Shown: positions 11,336 through 22,419 of the stretch, in pieces | How positions within the stretch are numbered: the stretch's first letter is position 1 | Layout: every line of letters starts with the position of its first letter | Assembly (NCBI GenBank): GCA_016748015.1 | Contig: JAAOMT010000661.1 | Span: 1 to 64,000, forward strand | From: Geosiphon pyriformis | Lineage: Eukaryota; Glomeromycota; Glomeromycetes; Archaeosporales; Geosiphonaceae | Length of the DNA stretch: 64,000 nucleotides | Reading direction: 5' to 3' | Notes under the pieces: model-generated | What the model saw: the letters and a program-made list of their open reading frames with translations, nothing else | Database searches by the model: none | What the model was told of the DNA's origin: nothing | Program-made: the position numbers and the translations under genes

Positions 11336-13297
11336 TCATATTTATTAAATTTGTTTTTTAAACTTGAATTTTTCTTTAATTTATTTTATTATTATACAAT
11401 TCTGTTTTTCTTTGCTATTTATTAACTTGCTACTTTAACCTATAACAATCTTATTTATTAAATACAGAAAATACATTAAAAATTTACAAATAAAGATGAA
11501 AATACAATAGATTCAAATCTGTTTAATAATAAAACAATTCTAACTGCAATAAAAAAAGTATAATATGTAATAAATCTTTTATAATATATATAAGTTTAAT
11601 ACATATTTTTAATATTATTATTAATTATAAACTGTGCTTATTTATAATATAAAATTGATTAATTGTAAAATAATCAATAAAATTTTTTTACAAAAAAAGA
11701 ACATAAGCTAATTAATTAGATAAGTTGTTTTATTTTAAATATAATATTAATATTTTTATAAAAATACATATTTTTTCTTATTTAAATCAAATATTAAATT
11801 GTTATTAATAAGTTTATTTGCTAATTTTTTGTTTGTAAGCTATATTTTTATTTATTTTATTAAATAACAATAAAATAATCTCAAAAATATTACAAGTTTA
11901 TTAATTAAATATATTAAACAATAAAAAAAATTACAAAAAAACATAAAATAAATTAAATATTTACTATATATATACAGAAATTTTTTTATTTGAATATTTT
12001 AAACAAATATTAATAAATATTATTTTGTTGTTATATAAAACTATAATTTTGAAAAAAATAATTGAAGTTTTAAATTTTTGTTATACAAATAAGTAAAATT
12101 AAAGATAAAATATTTTTCGGTAAAACTTAATTAATTATTGTTTTAAGCAAATAAAATAAAAAATTGAAAAAAATAAATTATTAACTAATAAAATAATTGT
12201 GTTTAAATATACACCAAAAAAACTAAAAAATTACAAAAAAATAAGTTTTAGTTATATTATATAATTATGTTAATTTGTTGTTTTATTTTATTAAAATATA
12301 AAAATAGTTTTTTTTAAATAAATAATATATTTGTTCTATTAAAATTCTTATTAATATAAATCAAAATTGATAAAAACAAGTATTATAAATATAATAAATT
12401 ACTAAACTGTAATTGGTTTTAAATAATAATTAAGCTTTTATATTTAGTATATATTGTTTTTAAATATTATAAAACATAATATTAATTGATTATAAAGCAT
12501 TATTAAAAAAAGTATAACCATATATTAAATTTAAAAATAGTTTATTTATTTGAAATAAATTAAGTTAATCATTATATTAATATAAAATATAATTACAAAA
12601 AGACATAAGACTATTTTATATAAAATATAATTATATAATTTATATTAAGTCTATTTTAAAACTAAAAAACTATAGTATTATTAAAAGTATTTTAAAAAAA
12701 ATTACTAAATTAAAAAGTGTTTAAACACAAAAATATAGAATAATATAAATTTAACTTACTAATTTTTTTTATTATATTTAATAAATAAAATTTAAACACT
12801 ATCTAATATAATATATTAACTAAATAATTTAAACTAAATGTAAATTATATATTTATTATATATAATCAGTTATTTAAGCCAATTAAAATAATATTATGCA
12901 TTTATATACACAAAATTTATATTTTTATATTCAAAAAATAAATACAATTTGTATATATTAAAATTAACTCTAAATATTTTACTAATTTCAATCAGCTTAA
13001 CAATATCATTTAACAGCATAAATAATAAGCTAATAATAGCTAAAAGTATAGTTTTATTTAGCAGAATTATATTGTTTTTTTATAAAAGCTTAGTATTTAA
13101 AGTAAATAAACCAAATATTGTTTCTATAAATCAGCCCAAAACTATATACAAAGTTAATAATCTTATAACTAACAATTTTAGTGTTCTTGAAAACCAAAAA
13201 AAAACTTATAAAACCAGTTTTTAATAATATATTTTTTATATAAAGCAGAATATATAACAATATTAAACAAACACAAAGATAATAATTAAAATACATA

Positions 13298-14651
13298 TAG
13301 GAGGGTATAAAAAGTATTGGACACTTAATATAATATATAAAAAAGGCTATATATAGTAATACCATTACCAATTTAAGCCATAATTTTTTTTATAATTACT
13401 TATAGTTATAATCTACAAATCAACATAAATCGTGTTCTTGTAAAACACAATAGTGGATCATACGCGTATTTATAAAATATCAAACATTCTTGTTATGAAA
13501 AAATTTACCGCATCAAATATGTCTTAGAAAAAAACTTTCTGAATACCAAAAAGAAGAGATTATTTCAGCAAAAAAGTTAGGACATACAAATAGTAAGATT
13601 TCAACGACTATTGGATGTTCACATTCTTCTGTAATACGTGTATGAAAGTCATACGAGCTAAAAAAACTTCTAAAAAATGAATGGGCTGACCACAAATTCT
13701 TGACAAACGCACACGTGAACAACTCAAATATTCAATAATGGAGAATAAAGAAACCCGCCGCCAAACTTTTTCTCAAATATGATTGAATTTTATTAAAAAT
13801 ACCAACAAATCTATTTCTATACAAACTATTCAAAATGGATTAGCTCAAGAAGGACTTCGCTCATGCATTCCTCATCTCAAGCCATTAATTTCCAAATCAA
13901 ATAAAGAAAAATGTTTACAATGGGCTCGTACTTATGAAAATTGGACAGTAGAAGATTTTAAACAAGTTGTTTGGTTAGATGAATCTACATATACACAATT
14001 TAGGACTACAGGATTTGGACGTGTATAGTGTAAACCTTCCGAAGAGTTTCATAAGGATTGTATTGCAGCCACAGTTAGAAAAAGCTTTGGTCGCATGTTT
14101 TGGGGATGTTTTTCATGGATTGGTTTGGGTCCTTTAGTTCTTTTGGCTGGTCATATTACTGGAGTTATACACCGCGAAACCTTGGCTAATTATGCAATTC
14201 CTACAGTAAAACTTCATGCAAAAAAAACTAAAAAAAAGTTTTTTTTTTAGGAAGACAATGCACCAATTCACACATCAAAAGTCGCGCGTTTTTTTCTTAC
14301 CTCTTCAAATGTTGAATTACTTCCTTGGCCAGCACAAAGTCCTGATATTACTTCAATAGAAAATCTTTGGTCATATATTGAAGTTAAAATTTGTCAACAT
14401 AATTCACAACCCTCAAATATTGTACAATTGGAACAGTGGGTTAAGGAAAAATAGGATGCGATACCTGTAAATTACTATTGTAATTTGATCAAGTCTATGC
14501 CACATCAAGTTCAAGCTATTCTTGAAGCAAATGGGGGTCAAACAAAATACTAACATGTATTTTAATATAATAAAAAAAAATTAATGATTCATAAGTTAGT
14601 TCTTTTATATAACATATTATAAAAGTGTCCAATACTTTTTATACCCCCTTG
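13298..14651 (+). mobile_element. Tc1/mariner element with terminal inverted repeats
   Basis: The left end at 13298-13326 contains GGTATAAAAAGTATTGGACA. The right end at 14623-14651 carries its inverse, with only a few differences in the outer bases. TA dinucleotides flank both ends (13296-13297 and 14652-14653), as expected for the TA target duplication of the superfamily. The element is 1354 bp, a usual Tc1 size. It is richer in G+C than the surrounding island and is clearly a later insertion. Confidence 0.85.
13480..14553 (+). pseudogene. Tc1/mariner DD34E transposase, inactivated
   Basis: Relic of a cut-and-paste transposase acting on the element's own inverted repeats. The N-terminal helix-turn-helix is visible near 13530-13650 (LSEYQKEEIISAKKLGHTNS). 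A GRPQ-type linker follows near 13686, with CGA changed to TGA. The catalytic triad is present: Asp in WLDEST near 13975, Asp in EDNAPIHT near 14252, and Glu in IENLW with 34 residues between, giving DD34E. The C-terminal block WGCFSW...LGPLVLLAG and the tail MPHQVQAILEANGG are intact. At least six in-frame TAG or TGA codons break it, most explicable by a single C-to-T or G-to-A change, plus probably one indel near 13655. It cannot make a full protein. Confidence 0.85.
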
Positions 14652-14653
14652 TA

Positions 14654-17600
14654 TGATAAAAATCTGTATAAGCCAGATGAAACTTTTTAAACAATTATAT
14701 AGTTATTTAATAACTTTTTGTGAACTCTAATATCTAATCTACAAAAAAAAATATGATTTGAAAATTCAACTTTTTTACAATACAAATACAAATTAATACA
14801 GTAATATTTGTTATATAAATATTTATAAATAGTTATTAACAGTTTATAATACAATATTTTTATAAATAAAAATGCATATTAGTTATAATTTTTCTTATAA
14901 ATTCAGCTATTATATAATAATTAGAGTATTACATTAATAATAATTTAATTTAGTTTATATTTTAAAGCAGATTACTATTCAAAACTCTAATATTAGATTT
15001 AACCTTTTAATAAATATAATAGATATTTAAAAAACTCTATAGACAAAACATTTCACATTTTCAAAAACAATACTATTACTAATTTTAATAAATTATTTAT
15101 GTATATAAATAAAAAATATCATATTTAAAAATAAAGCAGTATCAGTCAAAACATTAATTTTTTTATTGTTTAAAATACCACAGTAATTTTTTATCTTATG
15201 ATAATTAATACTTTAATTTTTTATTTGAATAATATTTACAATATAATATTATTTAATTCAATAACAATTATAAAAATTTGATAACACCAAAACTAATTTT
15301 GAATAATATATATTTAAAATTGTTTGGCTATTAAAAAATATTTTAATCACACAAAAAAAAAACATATTTTAAAGCCAATACAATAGTTTATAGCTTAATT
15401 ATTATAGAAAAAACCAATCTGAACACCTTAACATTTAAACCAAAATTCAGATTCTTAAAAAAAAACTGCAGCACTAGTTTTTATATTATTAATATTTAAA
15501 TTGTTCAAAAAACTATTAATAAAACAGAAAAACAAATTATATTAGCACTAATTAGTTAATTATAAACCAAACCAAATTTACAAAAATATTACTTTTTTTA
15601 TTATGTAATTGTTTAACAAAAACAACTCTAAATCTTTTAAATAAGTAAAATTTCTTAAAAAAACATGAGCCACTTAAGACTAATAACATTAAAGTTCTAC
15701 TTTAAAATCAAAAAATAAGCAAAAAAAGTTATTTAATAATAGATTATAATCATAAAAAATCCAAATTATACTAGTAAAAAAATTGTTTATAGAGTAAATT
15801 TTAAGATAAATTAAAAAGCACAAAAAATGAAAAATGAAATAACTTAAGATCTATAAATTGAAAGATCTGTAATTAAACAATTAGCTTAAAATATCACAAG
15901 TATTAAAAAACTTAGCACAAAAACCAATTTGCATTCGGTTTGTATCTGTTTAAAAGTTTTTGTTAAGTTAGACTTTGATAAACTTTTTATTAATAAAAAA
16001 ATGCCTAAATATTTGTAAAATTCCTCTTTTTTAACAATTAAAATTAACAGATTATTGATTGACAAAGGAAAATTTACAACTCTATAGTTAATTAAAATAA
16101 TTATTGTTTTATTATTATTAATTGAAATATTATTAATAAAAGCATTAACAACAAAAAAAATATTAAATCTGTTTAATTCTTAACATATTTTATTTTAGTC
16201 ACAAATCTAGAATTAACTTTATATTTACATACTTTTTTGTCTTTTGACTTAACATAAAAAAAAGTTATAAAAAATATATTAGAAAAGAAAAAAAACATCT
16301 TACTTTAATTTAATTTATTATGTATATAATAACTATTTATTAAGTTAAAATTAGGTATAACTTAATTAATCTAATTATTATAGATTTTATCAAAAAATCT
16401 AACAAATTTATTATATATTTTAACTTAAATTAGATTGTTTTTTAAGTTTTTTCAACTTATTGAATCATTTGTTTTGTGCATATTTTGTAAAATTAACCAA
16501 AATTTATAATTTTTTTCCAGAGTATTCTTTACTATTAAACTAATTACAAAGATTAAAAATTGTGTAATTATTTTTTTTAAAACTAAGAAATTGTCTTTAT
16601 AGAAAATATTATAACTACTGTAAACTAAAAAAATTCTATTAAATAAAATTTTAAAAAAAATTTTTCAAGTAGTTTTAATTAGAACAATGAGTTTTGTGTT
16701 GGTTAAAATTATTTTTTATTTATATAGCTTAAGAATATTAGTATTTAAACTTTCTTTTAAGACTAAAAAACTAATTTACTTATTAAATAAATATTAAAAA
16801 AGTCTAAAATTAAAGAATTACAATATTTTCAAAATTTATTTAATATTTTAAACAAATCAAAAACCTTTCTATTTGGTAGTTTTATTATAACATCAATTAT
16901 TTTATTAAAACCAATTACATTTATGACTTTAAAAAAAGCATTATTAGTCATATAAAGTAAAAATAAATACTATTAATATCAAACATCTAAATTATTTTTC
17001 AATATTCTACACTTTTTTATTTATTTCTTCATAATTAAATCTATTTTAAATTTAACTTTCTTAGATTCTAACACCAAATTTTTACTATTTACTAAATAAT
17101 CTAAAACTACTTTATAGAAAAAACATTTTAAAACACTTCTAATAGTGGTCTTTATTAATTCCAAAACTTTTTATTTTTTTATTAATAACAACATAAATTT
17201 TCATAACTTTAATTTATTAAAACTTACCAAACTTAAGTACATAATACATTTTTCTAATATTAAAATTAGTATTTAATGCTAAAAAATTTTGAACATAATA
17301 TATATACAAGTTATTAAGTAATAATTAACAAAAAATTAGATTAATTAACTCATAATTTAAGTCTAAATAAAAAGTTTAAACAATCTTAAAAACCAAAACC
17401 TTCAATTTATAAAAATAAATAAAATTTTGCTAAAAATGTTATTAAAATTTCTGCTTTAAGATTTAAAAAAAAACTTTATTGGCTGAAAAACAAACCACTT
17501 TTTAAATAATATTTTACATAAAATACAAATTCAATAGTTTTATTAAATAATCAAAATTTTTACCAAACACAATAATATTTGTTAATATAGTATTTTTAAA

Positions 17601-20600
17601 TCAAGTCTATTTAATTTCATTAATTTTTTTAAAATTGTATTTTTATTGATTTTTATTAATTTGTTTATGTAAAGTACTTAAATATACATATAAAATATTT
17701 TCCAAATTAATAAAGATAAAAAAATAAAGTAATTGGTATTAAAAAAATTTTTTATATTTCACACTATTCTGTTATTTATAGCATTAGTCAGATTTGCAAT
17801 ATAAAAATATAATCAATTGTTTTTTTGATTTTTTTAGAGTTTTCTTAAGTAGAAATTTCAGTTCACAAATTACTAATCAAAAAATTAATCAAATCAAACT
17901 TTAAACACTTTTTGAAACTGGTATTATGTTTGACACTATTTTTATTAAAATTATTATCTAAAATAATAAATGTACATTTATTAAATACTCTGACTATAAA
18001 AAAAATTAATAACAAATACCTAATCTAAACATTTCATAAAAGATACATCTGTATATAATTCTAATATCAAAACTAACTGCCTGTTTTTGAAGAATAAACA
18101 AACCAAAAAAAGTCTATTAGGAATCTTTGTAATTTTAAAACATGTTAAATCAAACAGTTATTTATAATAATTACAATACCAATATTCATAAAACTAACAT
18201 TTAATTTAGAAACAAAAAACTCTTACTTATTCAAACTTATTTACAATTCAAAATTTAATAACCAAAATATAGTTTTGTTTTTATAATAATTAAAATATTA
18301 TTTTGTAATTTTATGCTATTTAATAATATTATTCTACTTAATAAAAACATTTATACTCCTAATATTATATGTAGTAATATTTCAAATAAAACTAATTATT
18401 GAGATAATAAAAGAGCAAATACATTCAAAATCAAAGCCAAATTGTTAAATCTTGCTAAAAAACTTATGACTAAGCTGAATAAATTAGTTAATTAAACTTT
18501 TAACTTAATTATATTTAAAAGTATTAAAAATTTAGTTTTGTTACAGTTTTATTACTAGTGAACATACTTAAACTTTTATTATTATTATATTATTCACTTA
18601 ATCTTATAATAAAAAAATTATTAGTATTTAATATTCAGAATTAGACTAAAAAACTATTAGCACAAATGTATCTAACTTTTTAGTTAGCTTACTAATTTGT
18701 TTTATAAAACTAATAAAACTATATTTAATATTAATAAATCATATTTTTATATTACTTATTGCTATCAAGAAAGATTTATTTTTATTTAAAAAATTAGACC
18801 AAAAAAAAATATTTGAAAATATCTGAAAAAAATTTATTGATAATAGATATCTAAAATTTGTCTTTAAAAACTATAAAGTAAATAACAAAAGCAAAATTTT
18901 TGACATAAATATAAACCAATTTATATTAATCTATAATTTAAAAAAAAGCTTTTTTTTCTTAAGCATTAATTTATTATTAACCAAATTACAATTAAAAAAA
19001 GTATAATTATGTATGTTACAACTTAAATAGATAGCCAAAAATAAATAAAACCAATAAAATACAATATTTTTTATAATAAAAACCACAACTATCATCTTAT
19101 TCAGTTTTTTTCTAAATTGTAATATATAATAGCATATTTAATATAAGTATAATTAACAGAGTTATAATTAATTATACAAATCTTTTTACTAATTGAGTCA
19201 ATATAATTCTAAAGATTGTAAATATTTATTCTTATAAGTAAAATATAAAACACTGTCTTAAATTTATTTTTAGTATTTTATAATTGTTTATTAATATTAG
19301 TTTTTGTCATATAAACTGTGTTTTTCTTGATAAAAAAAACTATTCAGAAGCCAATAAATTATTTTGATTATTTTTTGACATAGTTTTATTAATTATATCT
19401 TGATTAACTTAATAATATTAAAACCAATAAGTATAGCTTATACAGTCTCCAATAATATTTCTATAAAAATTTTTTTAATTATTATTGCTTGATTAATTTG
19501 GTTGTTTACTAAATATTTAAGATTGGTGTTTATTATAATACTCTTATAATTTATCAAACTTGTTATTATTATTATTGCTTTTTTAAAAGTAAAAAACATC
19601 TGGATTATTCTATCAAATTCTAAAAAAAAAAGTCTCTCCAAAACTATTTACACCAAAAAAAAATTTTTAATAGTCTTCAATTTTTTTAAAACAACTTTTT
19701 AAATATTGCTAAAAAATTAATATTCAAAGCAAAAAACTTGTAACCAAAATATTTATTAACAGTTTTAAAGAAAAAAAAAAGTCATTTAAAATATTATTGT
19801 TATTATTACTGCCAACATTAAAGTTGATTTACTCAAAAAATTTACTAAGAACATATTTTGTAATAGTTTTTTTTAGTTCTTTAAAAATCATGTTTACATC
19901 TTTATATTCTGATTTATTATTACTATTAAACTAAAAACTAGTCTTTTTTATAAGAAATTTTTTGTTTATGTTCATATTCTTTATATTAATAGTATTTTTA
20001 ATAACTGATTCAGGTATTTTGACAGATTCAATTGTGTTTTGAGTCAGCTTTGATTACAGTTTTTTTCAAGATACTTTTTTTGTATTTTTTTCTAGCAAAT
20101 AAATCTGAAGCTATAAAGTTAACGCCAGATTTCTTCTTGGTTTTTTTATACTTAAAACACTGTTAAATTTAACAGTTTTGTATTTGAACAGAAAAAATTT
20201 TGTGATATTCAACTAAGTAGTAAAAAATAACCAAAAACAGAAAAAACTTCTTTTAGAATTGTTGCATTTTTTCAGAAATTTAGGACATAGAAAAGAAAAA
20301 AGTTAGTTTTCTTACTAATTATAAAATTATATTTAGTTAATAATAATATATTTTAATTAAATATATTAAATTGTAAGAAATTAGATATATTTTCATGTTA
20401 TAATAATTTAAAATTAAGTAAATTCATTTTTTATAATAACTTATTTTTTTTATTTGAAAAAAGATATTTTAACATTTTTTTTCTTGTTAAAAGTAATAAA
20501 TTACAATCTGATTTTCTTGTTTGGTATAGTAATTATAATAAATAATATAATTATTAAAAGTTTTTAAAAATTTTGAAGACTTAAAAATTATTTATTAATT

Positions 20601-21180
20601 GTACTAATATTGACAAAAGATTAAAATCTTTGTTTAGTAATATTGTTTGGTAAAAGAAAGTGTAATATTATTGATAATTTGTTAAAAAAAAAACTGATTG
20701 AAAAATATAGGATTAATAAAAACACTCTACCACAATCCTTTTTTGCCAAAAAAACAGTCCAGTTTTTATGACTGATTTTACTTTTTCTTATGATAAAAAT
20801 ACTATTGTTAACTTCATTATTGCTGAAAAATAATTAACCAGAAAACTAGTATTTTAAAACTGACTACTGCTTAAATCTTAATAAAATTAGAAATTAAAAA
20901 CTGTCCTAATTTGAAGACTTTAATTTATTCTCATAATTGAATAAAAAAACTTACCTTAAAGGTTGTCTTAATTTAACTACTAAATACTCTTTTAATAGTG
21001 ATAGTTATATCTTGCTTAAGGAAATTGATCTACTCAAAAAGTTTTTATTAAGTTAGAAAGAAGAAAAAGAGAGCACAGAAACAAAGCTCTAATTCTTTAA
21101 AAAATGAGGATAATTAAAATACTGCCTTAAATTCCATTTTTTACAAGAAAACAAATTTCAAATCAAAAATACTGTTCCAA
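14654..21180. other. Very AT-rich island, right part: no genes
   Basis: Continuation of the AT-rich island. The given strand is visibly richer in A and C here than in the left part. The 67-codon frame at 19438-19641 on the minus strand is Ile-rich and not convincing. A partial copy of the 10.96-11.11 kb repeat lies near 19030-19150. Around 20.0-21.1 kb the composition grades back toward normal. Confidence 0.7.
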
Positions 21181-21182
21181 AA

Positions 21183-21466
21183 GACACCAAGAACAACACG
21201 ATTCTTTGGGATTTTAAAAGAGTTGGCTTCAGGTTTGTTAAAAAAACAAGAGATTGGTGCTTTTTTAGCAGCCAAAGACTGTTATGTCTGTATTATTTAA
21301 GGTAAATGCTTTTGCAAAGTGCTGTCTGGCTGTTTCTACAGTCAAGGGGACTTTTTGGGTGGTTGCACTATTAGAAACAATAGAAAAAATAAGGTTTGCT
21401 TCCTTTTTACTCTTTGTTCATAAAATTCAAGAGAGAAAAGAGAATTTATTTTATATATATTTATAG
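21183..21466 (+). pseudogene. Helix-turn-helix transposase relic (Tc1-like N-terminus)
   Basis: The frame at 21183-21295 reads PRTTRFFGILKELASGLLKK then QEIGAFLAAKD. After a one-base shift, the frame from 21284 continues MSVLFKVNAFAKCCLAVSTV. Together these match the usual pattern of a Tc1/pogo DNA-binding start (Pro/Arg/Thr leader, helix, 'A...C..STV' recognition helix). No DDE domain follows. The assignment rests on pattern only. Confidence 0.35.
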
Positions 21467-21469
21467 TTT

Positions 21470-22045
21470 TCATATTAACTATATGGTGAATTTTCTTTAA
21501 TGTTCCAATCTTGTAGTATCTATCACATTATAATTTAAAAAAAAATTATAGAAAATTTGATTTTTATTATTATAATTTACGAATGAAATATTTTTTGTCA
21601 CACTTTTCTAAAGTTTTTATTAACCGATGAAATTTTTTTTTGAGCTGCTCAGAAACTTAAGAATATACCAAATTGAGTTTTGAAAAATTCCTCATATGTT
21701 TATTCAAAAAATATTTTTTGTGCAATATCAAGTTTATATTTTTCCAATTTCCAATAATTTAATTTACTATTTTAAATTAGTTCTTTAATATCGTGTTACT
21801 CGAATTTATAGAAAATCTAACGTACAAACATATCTTTGAATAAATTAAATAAATTGAAAATTTGGTGTTACTATCTCGCAAATTTTAATTACGTAAAAAC
21901 GTCCCAAATCCTCAATTCTCAACCTTTTTTTAATTATGACAACCCTGAGTTTATGCATCGTTCTCTACTTTGTTGTCAGCCCAGGCATTTATATAAAAAC
22001 CAATAAGAAATTTGATATTATCAAGGCAATTTAATAATTTTTAAA
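21470..22045. other. Intergenic, nothing recognised
   Basis: No credible coding frame, repeat or RNA gene seen. Confidence 0.4.
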
Positions 22046-22049
22046 GTGA

Positions 22050-22376
22050 TCAAAAAAGATTTAACTGTCTGAAAAAGTATTTTCCTACCCTAATCTTGAC
22101 TTCTGAAACTTCAACAAAGTTTATTGTGTCAGTTACTGAGTGAGTTAAAATTGTGTACAGAATGCCAATATCATCAAAAAAGCATTCGTTCACTTTTTCC
22201 TTTAGCATTGAAAGAGAGAAAAAACGTGAAAACACATGGCAGGAACGTGAATCAAATTGGATACCATGAAGGACGATAAAAAGTCCCAAGTCATTTAAAG
22301 TGTATTTGATAGGCTTTGATGGTCTGAAATACAGAATTAGATTGATCTCATTATATAGTCCTACTTCACAAGACAT
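22050..22376 (-). CDS. Hypothetical protein, about 108 residues
   Basis: Starts at the ATG at 22374-22376 (MSCEVGLYNEINLILYFRPS); the frame stays open 13 codons upstream but without another ATG. Codon use and residue mix look like real coding sequence, with Asp/Glu/Lys/Arg spread among hydrophobic blocks and a C-terminal segment FVEVSEVKIRVGKYFFRQ. No signal peptide, membrane helix or known motif is evident. It may be an exon of a larger gene or a relic, and no partner exon was found. Function unknown. Confidence 0.35.
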   Translation of the reverse strand: MSCEVGLYNEINLILYFRPSKPIKYTLNDLGLFIVLHGIQFDSRSCHVFSRFFSLSMLKEKVNECFFDDIGILYTILTHSVTDTINFVEVSEVKIRVGKYFFRQLNLF

Positions 22377-22419
22377 ATTGAGATATGCTCCGGTGAATTT
22401 GCTCTTTATAATCAAACAA

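Larger units (their letters stand above)
5640..13297. other. Very AT-rich island, left part: decayed repeats, no genes
   Basis: Sequence made almost entirely of A and T, with no credible gene. Open frames such as 9706-9918 and 12949-13224 are rich in Ile, Lys, Asn, Phe and Leu, as chance frames in this composition would be. The island holds diverged repeats annotated separately: direct copies at about 5990-6150 and 8320-8470, and a long inverted pair at about 8881-9390 and 10760-11335. Parts of this half look rich in T and G on the given strand, while 14.9-18.8 kb looks rich in A and C. Confidence 0.75.

Noticed and set aside
12949-13371. Overlapping frames on both strands, Ile/Lys/Asn-rich
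   Set aside because: Composition is that of the AT island; both strands are equally open, so neither is supported.
13480-14553. Possible alternative genetic code (TAG/TAA read as Gln)
   Set aside because: Intact genes in the window (1.4, 29.4, 44.1 kb) end normally at TGA or TAG and need no readthrough; Arg and Trp positions are also hit. Mutation is the simpler explanation.
19438-19641. 67-codon minus-strand frame
   Set aside because: Ile-rich, no motif, inside the AT island.
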